64,000 nucleotides of DNA from JAFLCM01 sp046154665 (GTDB lineage Bacteria; Planctomycetota; Phycisphaerae; Phycisphaerales; UBA1924), in assembly GCA_046154665.1 (NCBI GenBank), contig JBJXFG010000102.1:62001-126000 (forward strand), written 5' to 3'. Position 1 is the stretch's first letter, and each line of letters starts with the position of its first letter. Shown here piece by piece: positions 18,499 to 26,909 of the stretch. The translations under genes were made by a program, and so were the position numbers. The notes beneath the pieces are model-generated. The model was not told the DNA's origin. It worked only from the letters and a program-made list of their open reading frames with translations, and ran no database searches.

Positions 18499-18518
18499 TC
18501 ATTCTCGGGAGCCTCACC

Positions 18519-18722
18519 ATGTCCGCTGTTCCGTACTTCACCGTTGGCTAGATCGCCGTCCGCCTCGCCCAGCCGATCCACCGGATCGAGTACCTCTTGC
18601 GCTCACGCCCGATCCCCGAATCGGGGCGCGTCGGCGGCGCTCGGGTGTTCGATGAGGCCGGGGTCGAGCGCATCGCCTCCGAACTGCGCCGCATGGGGCG
18701 CAAGATCGGGGGTGCGGCGTGA
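18519..18722 (+). CDS. Small MerR/excisionase-like HTH gene with in-frame TAG
   Basis: GGGAG lies 7 bases before the ATG. The frame reads MSAVPYFTVG, then TAG (18549-18551), then continues open to a TGA at 18720-18722 with IAVRLAQPIHRIEYLLRSRP and GGARVFDEAGVERIASELRR. The whole looks like one small helix-turn-helix protein of the excisionase or MerR type in which TAG stands where a Gln or Glu codon would be expected (TVGxIA). No restart codon follows soon after the TAG, so without readthrough only ten residues are made. The stop overlaps the next start (TGATG). It is either a recent amber pseudogene or a gene needing TAG readthrough. Confidence 0.6.
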
Positions 18723-19030
18723 TGGGCAACCCGTTCATTTCTCGACCATTGCAGGCTGCGCCGCAGTCGGTTCTCGGGAGCGCGGACGGTTAGGTTGACC
18801 GCGCCGCCGGGGCGATGCTGCCATTGCTCATCGATCAGCGTGCCGCATGCGCGGCGCTTTCCATCGGCTACCGGAAGTTGGCCGCGCTCACGAGCGTGGG
18901 CGCGATCCCCAGTCACAAAATCGGAACTCTCCGCCGCTACTGCCCAAAGGAACTCGCCGCATGGGTGCGAGCGGGATGTCCGAGCGATGCGGGCGCTGGC
19001 GTGCGGATTCGTCAGGAGGCAACAGCATGA
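18722..19030 (+). CDS. Small HTH DNA-binding gene with in-frame TAG
   Basis: The ATG at 18722 overlaps the preceding TGA. The frame encodes 23 residues (MGNPFISRPLQAAPQSVLGS and three more), then TAG at 18791-18793, then VDRAAGAMLPLLIDQRAACA and onward to TGA at 19028. The part after the TAG is a helix-turn-helix excisionase-type domain (SIGYRKLAALTSVGAIPSHK, then a wing and ELAAWVRAGCP). An internal ATG at 18815 could restart a 71-residue HTH protein, though its ribosome site is poor. The stop overlaps the next start (ATGA). Confidence 0.65.
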
Positions 19031-20037
19031 AGACTGCGACCCCAAAGGCCCGTGCGGCAGCGTAGAACGAGCCAAACACGCTCGATTGGATGCGAGCCAT
19101 AGCGGATACCCGGTTCACCGGCCCCCAGAAAGCCGTCCTCAACGCGCTACTTCTCTTCGCCAACTGGCGGACGGGGGGTTCCTGTTTCCCGAGCATCGAA
19201 ACGCTGGCATTGGCTAGCGGATTCTCGGAGAACACTGTTCGGCGTGCGCTCAAGCGTCTCGTGGCACTCCGGACAGTTTCCTATCTGGAGCACTCCAAAG
19301 GAGGTGCCAGGAGCAATCGATACCAACTTCACCTTGAGGCCATTCGCGCCCACGCTGCCCCGGTGGCACCCTCTCAGGGCGGCGCTTGCTCCCTCCCAGA
19401 GAGTCACCCTCACCCTTCCACTGTGGCAGGGGAACAACCCATAGAACAACCCCTCAAACAACCCAGTAGTAGTAGTGGTGCTCGCGCTCGCTTTGTTGAG
19501 GCACTCATCGGAGCGGGAATGAGCAGGGCCAATGCGGATCGGTGCGTATCAGCACGCCCCGACCTGACCCTCTGGCAGGTTGAGTTTGTCTGCGAGCAAG
19601 GGAGAAGCAGAGGCGACAATCCGGCGGCGCTGATGAAGTTTCTGCTCGGGAAGCCCACGGACGAGTGGAACGGATGGGAAGGATTCAGGAGGAAGAAACG
19701 ACTCCGCGCACTGGATGCGGCCTACGACTACCCCGACCAGCATCACCGACACGGCAAGCCCGATCCCCAGCGCTACGTTCTCAATCGTGAAAAGGTGCTG
19801 TTGCCCGTGTGGCGGAAACCATCGGATGCCGACGCATCCGAAGCCCTCACCGACCTCGAACTCGAAGGCCTCGACTCGAAGAGTGCATTCATGTGCTTGC
19901 TCAAGCGCGCATATGAGTTGCACCCTGATCCGGCGTCCATTCAAAGGGCGCACCAAGAACGCGAATCGGAGCAAGCCCCGCATCTCGCGGTGAATGCGAG
20001 CGACGCTACTGACCTGACCGCTGTCCCGACTACTTGA
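19027..20037 (+). CDS. Winged-helix (HTH_36-type) protein with in-frame TAG
   Basis: A perfect AGGAGG (19014-19019) sits 7 bases before the ATG at 19027. The frame runs MKTATPKARAAA, TAG (19063-19065), then NEPNTLDW and the ATG at 19090 that begins MRAIADTRFTGPQKAVLNAL. The domain that follows (GSCFPSIETLALASGFSENT, VRRALKRLVALRTV) is a winged helix like those of mobile-element replication or regulatory proteins. The 19090 ATG has no ribosome site, so either ribosomes restart 25 bases after the TAG or they read through it. The C-terminal two thirds is unrecognised. The function is probably replication initiation or control of the element, by inference. Confidence 0.7.
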
Positions 20038-20049
20038 CGGAATAGAAGC

Positions 20050-20313
20050 ATGAGGTATCCTGTGACCGTGAAAGTGACCGACACCATCCGCCGGGCCGTG
20101 CAAGAGTGCGGCGAGACCCGGTACCGAATCTCCAAAGAAACGGGCGTGCCGCAGGCCACGCTCAGCCGCCTCGTCGCCGGGGAGCGAGAGCCTTCCGGAG
20201 CGCTCATCGACACGCTCGCGGCGTACTTCGGGCTGGAACTCCGACCCGCTGACAGCCGCCCCGCCCCGCGCAAGCGGGCGGCGAAGTCGGCAACCATGAA
20301 AGGGGGTAAGTGA
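20050..20313 (+). CDS. XRE-family transcriptional regulator
   Basis: This 87-residue protein has a single Cro/C1-type helix-turn-helix (YRISKETGVPQATLSRLVAG, then REPSGALIDTLAAYFGLEL) and a basic C-terminus. It follows the winged-helix gene by 12 bases and ends 1 base before the recombinase start, so it is co-transcribed. It is a candidate repressor for the 18318 promoter with its inverted repeat. Internal GTG starts at 20062 and 20068 are possible. Confidence 0.88.
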   Translation: MRYPVTVKVTDTIRRAVQECGETRYRISKETGVPQATLSRLVAGEREPSGALIDTLAAYFGLELRPADSRPAPRKRAAKSATMKGGK

Positions 20314-20314
20314 A

Positions 20315-21637
20315 ATGGCATCACTCGTGACCGACAAGGAAGGCAAGCGCCGCATCCTCTTCGTGGACGGCGACAAGCGTCCCTCCATCCGGTTGGGCGA
20401 TATGGACCTCAAGAATGCCCGCGTCATGCTCAACCGCGTGGAATCCCTGCTGACCACCCGCGTCACGGGCACGGTGGACAGCGAACTTGCCGCGTGGGTG
20501 AAGGCACTCGATGACCGCTGGCACGCCAAACTCGCCCGCGTCGGATTGGTTGAGAAGCGCGAACGGGTCAATCCGAAACTGGCGGCGCTCCTCGATGCGT
20601 GGTTCGCCTCCCTCAGCGTCAAGCCTTCCACGCTCGTGGCGCTGGGGCAGGCCCGGCGTTCGATGGAAGCCCACTTCGGGGCGACCCGGCTGCTCCGCAC
20701 GATTGCACCCACTGACGCCGAGGCATTCAAGCAGGCGATGAATCAGGAAGGCCTCGCCCCGGCAACGGTGGCGAAGCGCGTCAAAGTGGCGCGGGCGGTG
20801 TTCCGCTGCGGCGTCCGTTGGCGGTTCATCGATTCCAACCCTTTCGACGGCGTCAAGGCCGGGGCGATGGTCAACCGCGCCCGGATGCACTTTGTCCCGC
20901 TTGCCGACACCGACAAGATTCTCGCGGCTTGCCCGGATCACGAGTGGCGTCTCATCGTGGCGCTCTCCCGCTACGGCGGGCTGCGCTGCCCCAGCGAACA
21001 CCTGGCGCTGCGCTGGGCCGATGTCGATTGGGAGAAGAACCGCCTTACCGTGCGGGCCGTCAAGACGGAAACCCACGCGGGCGGCGGGGTCCGCTTTGTT
21101 CCCCTCTTCCCCGAACTCCTCGCCCCGCTGCAAGAGGCCTTTGACCGTGCGGAGCCGGACCCGAAGGGGGAAGGCTGGATCATCACCCGCTACCGCCGGG
21201 CGAACTGCAACCTTCGGACCCAGTTTGAGCGGATCATCGCCAAAGCCGGGGTGACGGCGTGGCCCCGCCTGTTCCACGCAATGCGGGCAAGCCGTCAGAC
21301 CGAACTCTCGGGCCTCTTCCCGCAGCACGTTGTGTGCGGGTGGCTGGGGAACTCGGAAGCCGTCGCGCAAGCGCACTACCTGCAAGTCACCGACGCCGAC
21401 TTCGACCGCGCGGCGAAGGCCACGACTCCGAAGCCCTCGGCACCGACGCCGAGCGTGACGAATGAAACGGCGCAGAATCCGGCGCAGCGCGTGCCTGCGC
21501 ACGGCTGCTCCCACGTGCGCGCCGAGAGCACCAAGCCACATTCTCACCCCCAAAAACGCACTGACGCGGCACTGGCCGCGTCGGTGGCGGGCGATTCAAT
21601 GACCCCATGGGGATTCGAACCCCAGTCTTCACCGTGA
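20315..21637 (+). CDS. int: Tyrosine recombinase (island integrase)
   Basis: The 440-residue protein has an N-terminal SAM-like arm-binding/core domain (about 85-180) and the tyrosine recombinase catalytic residues: Arg224 (GGLRCPSE), His321 and Arg324 (HAMR), Trp343 (CGWLG) and the nucleophile Tyr355 (AQAHYLQV). It cuts and rejoins DNA at the attachment core. Its last codons cross the att core (MTPWG) and run antisense to tRNA-Glu, ending FEPQSSP with TGA over the anticodon loop. In the excised circle this end would be replaced by the 95-residue tail encoded from 13318. Confidence 0.93.
   Translation: MASLVTDKEGKRRILFVDGDKRPSIRLGDMDLKNARVMLNRVESLLTTRVTGTVDSELAAWVKALDDRWHAKLARVGLVEKRERVNPKLAALLDAWFASLSVKPSTLVALGQARRSMEAHFGATRLLRTIAPTDAEAFKQAMNQEGLAPATVAKRVKVARAVFRCGVRWRFIDSNPFDGVKAGAMVNRARMHFVPLADTDKILAACPDHEWRLIVALSRYGGLRCPSEHLALRWADVDWEKNRLTVRAVKTETHAGGGVRFVPLFPELLAPLQEAFDRAEPDPKGEGWIITRYRRANCNLRTQFERIIAKAGVTAWPRLFHAMRASRQTELSGLFPQHVVCGWLGNSEAVAQAHYLQVTDADFDRAAKATTPKPSAPTPSVTNETAQNPAQRVPAHGCSHVRAESTKPHSHPQKRTDAALAASVAGDSMTPWGFEPQSSP
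21552..21582 (-). terminator. Terminator for tRNA-Glu supplied by the island
   Basis: On the minus strand an 8 bp stem (GACGCGGC / GCCGCGTC, loop CAGT) is followed after a short spacer by TTTTT. It lies 17 bases downstream of the tRNA 3-prime end but inside the recombinase reading frame, on its antisense strand. It would replace the original terminator displaced to 13256-13291. Confidence 0.65.
21598..21620. repeat. Proximal attachment site in the tRNA 3-prime end
   Basis: The 15 bp core AATGACCCCATGGGG plus eight more bases covers the acceptor stem and part of the T-arm of tRNA-Glu, and pairs with the distal copy at 13302-13324. Confidence 0.88.
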
Positions 21638-21674
21638 AAGGGTGACGTCCTAGGCCAGGCTAGACGATGGGGCC
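21600..21674 (-). tRNA. tRNA-Glu (anticodon TTC)
   Basis: Read on the minus strand, the gene starts GGCCCCATCGTCTAG and folds as a cloverleaf: acceptor GGCCCCA/TGGGGTC, anticodon stem TCACC/GGTGA around loop CTTTCAC (anticodon TTC), and T-arm TGGGG-TTCGAAT-CCCCA. CCA is not encoded. The 3-prime end is the island's integration target and remains intact. Confidence 0.95.
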
Positions 21675-21710
21675 TGGGGCCCGGGTCGCATTCGATCCGG
21701 GCAGGTGGGG

Positions 21711-21716
21711 AGTATA
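21711..21716 (-). promoter_or_regulatory. -10 element of the tRNA-Glu promoter
   Basis: TATACT on the minus strand lies 36 bases upstream of the tRNA 5-prime end. The matching -35 (TTTTCC at 17 bases) is weak. Confidence 0.5.
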
Positions 21717-22046
21717 GCCCGTCAGCAGCGGCGGGAAAACTGGTTGGCGACGCGGTGAACGCGGGATGTTCAGTTCTCGGTGACGCATCCGCGCGCAAAG
21801 GGAGAACCCCCGTGACCGAGATCGCTCCGGACCTCGCAGTGCTCACCTGGCTTGAGCGCGGTGCGGACGCTCGCGGCCGCGTCGCATTGGGCCAGACGCG
21901 CGCTCATCCGCCACTTCGACCCTTGCGGCTCGGCGACCGCTTCTCATGTCGTACGCTTCTCAAGAAGGCTCCGAGTCGCCCGACCATCAAACGTGCGTGA
22001 TCGTGGCGGCGAGCATCTGGCACCGCGAACGGCCCGAACCTCCCGA

Positions 22047-22145
22047 TCAGCACATCGCCGCGAACACGAGCAGCGTGAACAGCACGATGCGCCGGTGGTG
22101 CTCGTTGATGGAGACGACGGTTTGTGCCGCGCGGTACAGCGCCAT
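22047..22145 (-). CDS. Possible 32-residue membrane peptide
   Basis: The frame encodes MALYRAAQTVVSINEHHRRI followed by VLFTLLVFAAMC, a polar start then one hydrophobic helix, ending in TGA. A weak GCAGG lies 11 bases upstream. It is the only plausible coding content in the 21.7-22.3 kb stretch, which is otherwise featureless. Confidence is low because so short a frame can occur by chance. Confidence 0.25.
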   Translation of the reverse strand: MALYRAAQTVVSINEHHRRIVLFTLLVFAAMC

Positions 22146-22315
22146 AGGGTTTGACCTGCTCTTGAGATGGACCGATGCCGACACGATACCCGAGTTCAAA
22201 GTCCGTGCCAGACCTTTCCCGGGACACGCCCGCAGGCGGCGTCCCGCGTTTCGAAAGCGAAAACGCGGTACTGAGGTCCGAGAACGCCCGGTTCGCTAGT
22301 GCGGCACCGTGTGGC

Positions 22316-24328
22316 GTGTTGCCCCGACGCCACACGCCACGTGGCGTGAGCGCAGCGCTCGGGCTCCTTGCGGCGGCCACGGCGGGCGTTTTTCCGGTCC
22401 AGGGTGTCGCGCGGCAGAGCGACCCGCTCGGGCCTTCTCAGCCTGAGACACCGATCGTCGCGCCCGTTGCTCCGGCACCCGAGCCGGGAATCACCCGCCT
22501 GCCCGAAGCCGCCAAGTGCCTTGAGGCCTTCCGCGCGGTGGACGGATGGGTTCGCGCGTGGAGAGCGCCCGACGACGCCGCGATGATCGATCCTGAGAAC
22601 ACCGCCGGCGTGTGTGTGACGCTGCGCCTGTCGGGCGCGGCGGGCCGCACGCTCGCGCGCGCATCGGTCTGGGCCGACGATGAATCACGCGGCCAAACGC
22701 TGTGGCGTGCCACCCGCGCCGCCCTCGCCGAGGCCGAACCGAAACTCAAGCTGCCCGAGGACGCGACGCGCGAAGCCCAGCGTCTGGCGATCGCCGAGCG
22801 CGTGCAGATCGACGTGCAGTTTGCCGGCACACCGGTGCCGATCGCCGCCGACACACTCGACGCCGCGGCGGCGCAGCTGAATCCCGGTCGTGACGGCGTG
22901 CTGGCCCGCGTGCGCGGCGCGGGCGACGATTCGAAGGACGCGTTCAGCGCGGTGTTCCCCGCGTCGATGCTCTCGATGGGCCTCACGCCGGGACGGGGGC
23001 TGAGCGTGGCGTTGGGCCAGCTCAAGCTGCCGCCGGTCGCGCTCTCGGAACTCCGCGAGAAATCCGGCGTCGAGGTCTACCGCTTCGAGGCACGCCACGC
23101 CGCCCAGGTCAAACCCGGAGAGCCGCCCGAACTGCTGTACCGCGGCGGGGCGCTGGTGCCGATGCAGGCGGTGAGCTCGCAGGGGCTGCGCGACTTCGCC
23201 GCCGCGATGGCCGACCACATCAGCACCCACCTGTGGCGCGGCCCCGGCGCGTACGGGCTGCGCGGGAACTACAACCCGCTCACCGACACCTACAACCCCG
23301 CGGTGGCGACGCCGCGCGAGCAGGCCGTCGCGGCGCTGGCGCTGCTGCGCTTCGCACGCACGCCGGGCATCGTCGGCGACAGCGCCGCCCGCGCCCGCGA
23401 GACCGCCTTCGCCGTGCTCGCGTCGTTCCCCGACCGCGCCGAGGGCGAAGAAGACCCGCTCGCACCGGTCAGCGCCGCGGCGTGGCTGCTCGCGTCCACC
23501 GAAGCGGCCATGTGCGGGATGCAGCCCCCGATGGACGCCGCCGCGGCGGAAGTCGAGCGCAAGCGCGTCGCCTTCCGCGAGGCGGCGCTCAAGGCGCTTC
23601 GCGCCCAGGTCAAGCTCGAACCCGGCGCGGACCCCGCGCTCGACCGAGTCACATGGACGCCCGCCCAGGGCGCGCCCCCGATTTCTCCCGGCGAAAAGGC
23701 GCTGCTCGCGCATGCGCTGGTGCGCGTCAGCGGCGAAGACGAAGCGGCGCGCCGGCTCGCCCGCGCGTGCGTACGCGATCTGTTCCGCTCGACCGAGCCC
23801 GGCGCGCTGGTGGGCCTGATGCCGTGGCTCGCGTGGGCGGAACTCGAACTTCTCACCGACCCGAATGCGCCGGTCCCCTCCGCCGAAGCGCTGCGGCAGT
23901 TGCGCACGCTCTGCTGGTCGCGCCAGGTCAGCGCCGCGCAAGCGGGCGAGAACCCCGATCTCGTCGGCGGAATCGTCTTTGCCGGAGCCGGCGGCGGGGC
24001 AGTCTCTGAAGACCCGGCCACCTGGCCCACCTGGCAGACCCTCCGCCCGCTCTCAGTGATGGGCACGCTGCTCGCCGACAAGCGTCTCACGACCGACGAC
24101 GAACTGCAGCGCGAGGTGCTGAGCCTGCTGACCTCGCTGCGCTTCGTCCGACAACTCGGGGCCGACGAACCCGTCACCCACATGTTCCGCGACCCGTCGC
24201 GGGCGCTCGGCGGCGTGCGCCCCGCCGTGTGGGAAAACACCGTCTTCCTCGATGCGACCTCGATGGCGTTGCTGACGGTGTCCGAAGCCCTGCGCGGGGC
24301 CGAGGCGCGGACAGAACCTCGACCGTGA
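22316..24328 (+). CDS. Exported protein of unknown function
   Basis: The frame is open from an ATG at 22175, but codon third positions there are only about two-thirds G/C, against a much higher level later. The GTG at 22316 begins a good signal peptide (MLPRRHTPRGVSAALGLLAA and on to VQGVA), so it is preferred. The mature part of about 640 residues is Ala/Arg-rich and mostly helical, with segments such as NPLTDTYNPAVATPREQAVA that suggest a helical-barrel-like fold, but no family is recognised. It stands between the tRNA and a large palindromic repeat. Confidence 0.65.
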   Translation: MLPRRHTPRGVSAALGLLAAATAGVFPVQGVARQSDPLGPSQPETPIVAPVAPAPEPGITRLPEAAKCLEAFRAVDGWVRAWRAPDDAAMIDPENTAGVCVTLRLSGAAGRTLARASVWADDESRGQTLWRATRAALAEAEPKLKLPEDATREAQRLAIAERVQIDVQFAGTPVPIAADTLDAAAAQLNPGRDGVLARVRGAGDDSKDAFSAVFPASMLSMGLTPGRGLSVALGQLKLPPVALSELREKSGVEVYRFEARHAAQVKPGEPPELLYRGGALVPMQAVSSQGLRDFAAAMADHISTHLWRGPGAYGLRGNYNPLTDTYNPAVATPREQAVAALALLRFARTPGIVGDSAARARETAFAVLASFPDRAEGEEDPLAPVSAAAWLLASTEAAMCGMQPPMDAAAAEVERKRVAFREAALKALRAQVKLEPGADPALDRVTWTPAQGAPPISPGEKALLAHALVRVSGEDEAARRLARACVRDLFRSTEPGALVGLMPWLAWAELELLTDPNAPVPSAEALRQLRTLCWSRQVSAAQAGENPDLVGGIVFAGAGGGAVSEDPATWPTWQTLRPLSVMGTLLADKRLTTDDELQREVLSLLTSLRFVRQLGADEPVTHMFRDPSRALGGVRPAVWENTVFLDATSMALLTVSEALRGAEARTEPRP

Positions 24329-24348
24329 TGGAGTCGGGGAGGAAGTGT

Positions 24349-24708
24349 TCGAGTGGTCAAGTGGTCAAGTGGTCGAGTGGCCAAGTGGTCGAGTGGTCGA
24401 GTGCATTGGTGGGTTGTTGCGTCTTCACGCCGAAGGCGTGGTCGTCCGTAGCCGGGGGTGGAGGAGGCTTTGCGACGACACCCCCGGTGCGGGCGGTGCG
24501 TCGAGAGCAGCCTGAAGGGCTGCTCCTGATCGACCCGGGGACCAGCCCTTCAGGCTGGCGACGGACACGCGGCCGTCTCCGGGGGTGTCGCTTCGCGACA
24601 ACCCCCGGCTACGAACGCTCACTCCTTCGGCGTGAAACCAAACGGACCACGAAGCCACTCCGGCACTCGACCACTCGGCCACTCAACCACTTGACCACTC
24701 GACCACTT
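24349..24708. repeat. Nested palindrome of 9-base tandem units
   Basis: This occupies most of the 630-base gap 24329-24961. Its left end (24349-24403) is about six tandem units of the type GTGGTCAAG/GAG, and its right end (24654-24708) is the same array inverted. Inside lie a second inverted pair (CACGCCGAAGGCGT... near 24424 with a partner ending near 24635, including GTAGCCGGGGG / CCCCCGGCTAC) and a third (AGCCTGAAGGGCTG / CAGCCCTTCAGGCT). No coding sequence is apparent. The 24710-24961 remainder holds the leader of the PhoH gene and nothing else recognised. Confidence 0.65.
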
Positions 24709-24961
24709 CTCGCCCCGTCCCCACCGAGGTCCAGCCCAACCACACCGTCCGTGTAAAAACCTCGTTCAGATCGCCCCGCCAACGATCCACACCCCGAATT
24801 CGATCATCGCACGACTCGACTGAAGCCGATATGCTCCGTGGACGAACATCTCAGCGGTCCGAGGATCGGGCCGTGCCGCGATTGAGTGATGCGTGCTGGA
24901 AGCCCCCGTTCGGAGGCACCATCACGCGAATCGAGAGAGAACCGCAGGCAAGGAGCGCCTC

Positions 24962-26857
24962 TTGAAGAGTTCCCCCGCCGTCGCACTCGGGCCTCTGACG
25001 CAACCCGTTGGTCCGGCCCAGTCCGCCCCGCACGCCTCCCAACCAGCCCCCGAAACCATCGGGATGAGGCTGATGCCGGTGGAGCCCAGGGGGGGAGGGG
25101 CAGGGCGACGAAACCCCGACGGCAACCTTCAAGCACCCGACGCGCCCTCCGCCCCAGCTTCCTCGTCCCCGATTCGGAGCCTTCGAGCCACGCCCGCCCC
25201 CACCGGAAAACCCAAGAACACCGCCGCGAGCCGCTCAAACCGCAAGTCCGGCGGCAAGCAGGCCCCCGGCGCGCGCACCCTTGAGCTTTCCACCGCCGGG
25301 CAGGCCATCAAGACGTACGTGCTTGATACCAACGTGCTGCTGCACAATCCCAAGAGCTTGTTCGTCTTCCAAGAGAACAACGTCGTCATCCCCTTCACCG
25401 TTCTCGAAGAACTCGACAAGTTCAAGGGTGTCAACAGCGAGATCGGCCGCAACGCCCGCGAGTGCATCCGCTACCTCGACCGCCTCCGCGACGCCGGCGA
25501 CCTGACCGACGGCGTCAACCTCGGTGCCCTCTCCGAAGAGCGCGACGGCCGAGTCAACGCCAATCACGACAACGATCAACCCGCCGAAGCCACCTCGAAC
25601 CATCCCTCCGGCACCCTCCGCGTGGTCATCGCCCACGAGGACATGCCCCCCGCGCTGACCGAAGACACACCCGACCACCGAATCATCGCCGTGGCGTGGA
25701 ACCTCCAACTCCGCGGCGAACCGGCGGTCTTCGTGTCCAAAGACATCAACGCCCGCATCAAGGCCGACGCCCTGGGCATCCGCGCCGAGGACTTCGAGAA
25801 CCAGAAGGTCAATGTCGACGAGCTCTACGCCGGCTACGTCACGCTGCACGCCGACGGTGCGCTGATCGACGAGCTCTACTCCGAGCGCATGCTCGCCCTC
25901 GACCGTCTCGCCCCGGCGCTCGGCGACGCGCTCCGCGACCCCAACGAACCGCACGTCCCAGGCGTCACCGACAACGCCGGCACCAGCGCCGGTTTCGCCT
26001 CAGGCGGATCAGCCTCGGAAGACGATTCGGACGGCGTGGCCGGCAACGGCCTCGACGCCGCCTCGCACATCCAGCCCAACGAGTACGTCGTGCTCATCGA
26101 CAGCGTCGAGGACGGCCACACCGGTCTGGCGCGCCGCCTCGCCGACACCAACCACGTCATCCCCGTCACGCAGCCGCGCAAGCCGACCTTCGGCATCATG
26201 GCCCGCAACGTCCAGCAGACCATGGCCCTCGACCTGCTGCTGGATGATGAAGTCCGCATGGTCACGCTCATCGGCGCAGCGGGCACGGGCAAGACCCTGC
26301 TCGCGGTGGCCGCCGGCATGGCCAAGGTCTTTACCGACGGCCGCTACGAGAAGCTGCTCGTCGCTCGGCCCATCATGCCGATGGGCCGCGACATCGGCTT
26401 CCTGCCCGGCGACAAGGACGAAAAACTGACGGCGTGGATGCAGCCCATCTTCGACAACCTCTCATACCTGCTCAGCACCCGCGGCGCTCCCAACCAGCAC
26501 GCCGAGAGCCACACCGCCGAGCAGCGCATCCAGAAGTTCATCGCCGACGGCCGCTTGGTGCTCGAACCGCTGACCTACATCCGCGGCCGCTCGATCCCCC
26601 ACCAGTTCATGATCGTCGACGAAGCCCAGAACCTCAGCCCCCACGAGGTCAAGACCATCGTCTCCCGCGTCGGCGAAGGCACCAAAATCGTCTTCACCGG
26701 CGACATCGAACAGATCGACCACCCCTACCTCGACGCCTCATCCAACGGCCTGACCTACGCCGTGGAAAAGATGAAGGGCGCCGGCGTAGTCGGGCACGTC
26801 ACGCTGTCACGGAGCGAGCGGTCGAGTCTGGCGAGCTTGGCGACCGAGCGGCTGTGA
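24962..26857 (+). CDS. PIN domain-PhoH ATPase fusion (PhoH2-like)
   Basis: A TTG start at 24962 is chosen because AAGGAG lies six bases upstream; the GTG at 24893 has no such site. After a disordered N-terminus of about 90 residues comes a PIN nuclease domain (TYVLDTNVLLHNP, then EELDKFKG and DHRIIAVAWNL, ending with FVSKDINARIKADALG). A PhoH P-loop ATPase domain follows (LIGAAGTGKTLLAVAAG, IVDEAQNLSPHEVKTIVSR and VFTGDIEQID). Homologues act as RNA helicase-nucleases. No toxin-antitoxin partner is adjacent. Confidence 0.9.
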   Translation: MKSSPAVALGPLTQPVGPAQSAPHASQPAPETIGMRLMPVEPRGGGAGRRNPDGNLQAPDAPSAPASSSPIRSLRATPAPTGKPKNTAASRSNRKSGGKQAPGARTLELSTAGQAIKTYVLDTNVLLHNPKSLFVFQENNVVIPFTVLEELDKFKGVNSEIGRNARECIRYLDRLRDAGDLTDGVNLGALSEERDGRVNANHDNDQPAEATSNHPSGTLRVVIAHEDMPPALTEDTPDHRIIAVAWNLQLRGEPAVFVSKDINARIKADALGIRAEDFENQKVNVDELYAGYVTLHADGALIDELYSERMLALDRLAPALGDALRDPNEPHVPGVTDNAGTSAGFASGGSASEDDSDGVAGNGLDAASHIQPNEYVVLIDSVEDGHTGLARRLADTNHVIPVTQPRKPTFGIMARNVQQTMALDLLLDDEVRMVTLIGAAGTGKTLLAVAAGMAKVFTDGRYEKLLVARPIMPMGRDIGFLPGDKDEKLTAWMQPIFDNLSYLLSTRGAPNQHAESHTAEQRIQKFIADGRLVLEPLTYIRGRSIPHQFMIVDEAQNLSPHEVKTIVSRVGEGTKIVFTGDIEQIDHPYLDASSNGLTYAVEKMKGAGVVGHVTLSRSERSSLASLATERL

Positions 26858-26909
26858 ACTCAACAGAACCCCGACCGTGAGGGAGGGGCCCGGTGATCGG
26901 GCCACCACC

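Larger units (their letters stand above)
18077..18518. other. Divergent control region between mod and the plus-strand operon
   Basis: This 442-base stretch contains no convincing full gene. It holds a plus-strand promoter (18318-18347), a 10 bp inverted repeat around it, and a structured leader. A short GTG frame at 18354 (nine codons, then TAG) starts at the predicted transcription start and could encode a leaderless peptide; it is in frame with the gene at 18519 but unproven. No clear minus-strand promoter for mod was recognised. Confidence 0.5.
13302..21612 (+). mobile_element. Integrated genomic island at tRNA-Glu
   Basis: The 8.3 kb segment is bounded by a shared 15 bp core (AATGACCCCATGGGG), extending to 21 of 23 matching bases, at 13302-13324 and 21598-21620. 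The right copy is the 3-prime end of tRNA-Glu. Inside are a tyrosine recombinase next to the tRNA, an XRE regulator, small helix-turn-helix genes, a winged-helix protein and a type III restriction-modification pair. Gene content, orientation and end repeats fit a tRNA-targeted integrative element. No conjugation, phage structural or transposase genes are present, so it is either a small satellite-type island or a reduced element. Confidence 0.88.

Noticed and set aside
18125..20313. Possible suppressor tRNA (CTA anticodon) inside the island to explain the in-frame TAGs
   Set aside because: GTCGATCC near 18400 recalls a T-arm, but no acceptor, D-arm or anticodon stem could be built around it.
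13302..21612. Prophage or conjugative element
   Set aside because: No capsid, tail, terminase, relaxase or type IV secretion genes are seen; only integration, regulation and restriction-modification genes.
24349..24708. CRISPR array
   Set aside because: The repeats are contiguous 9-base units with no unique spacers and no cas genes are present.
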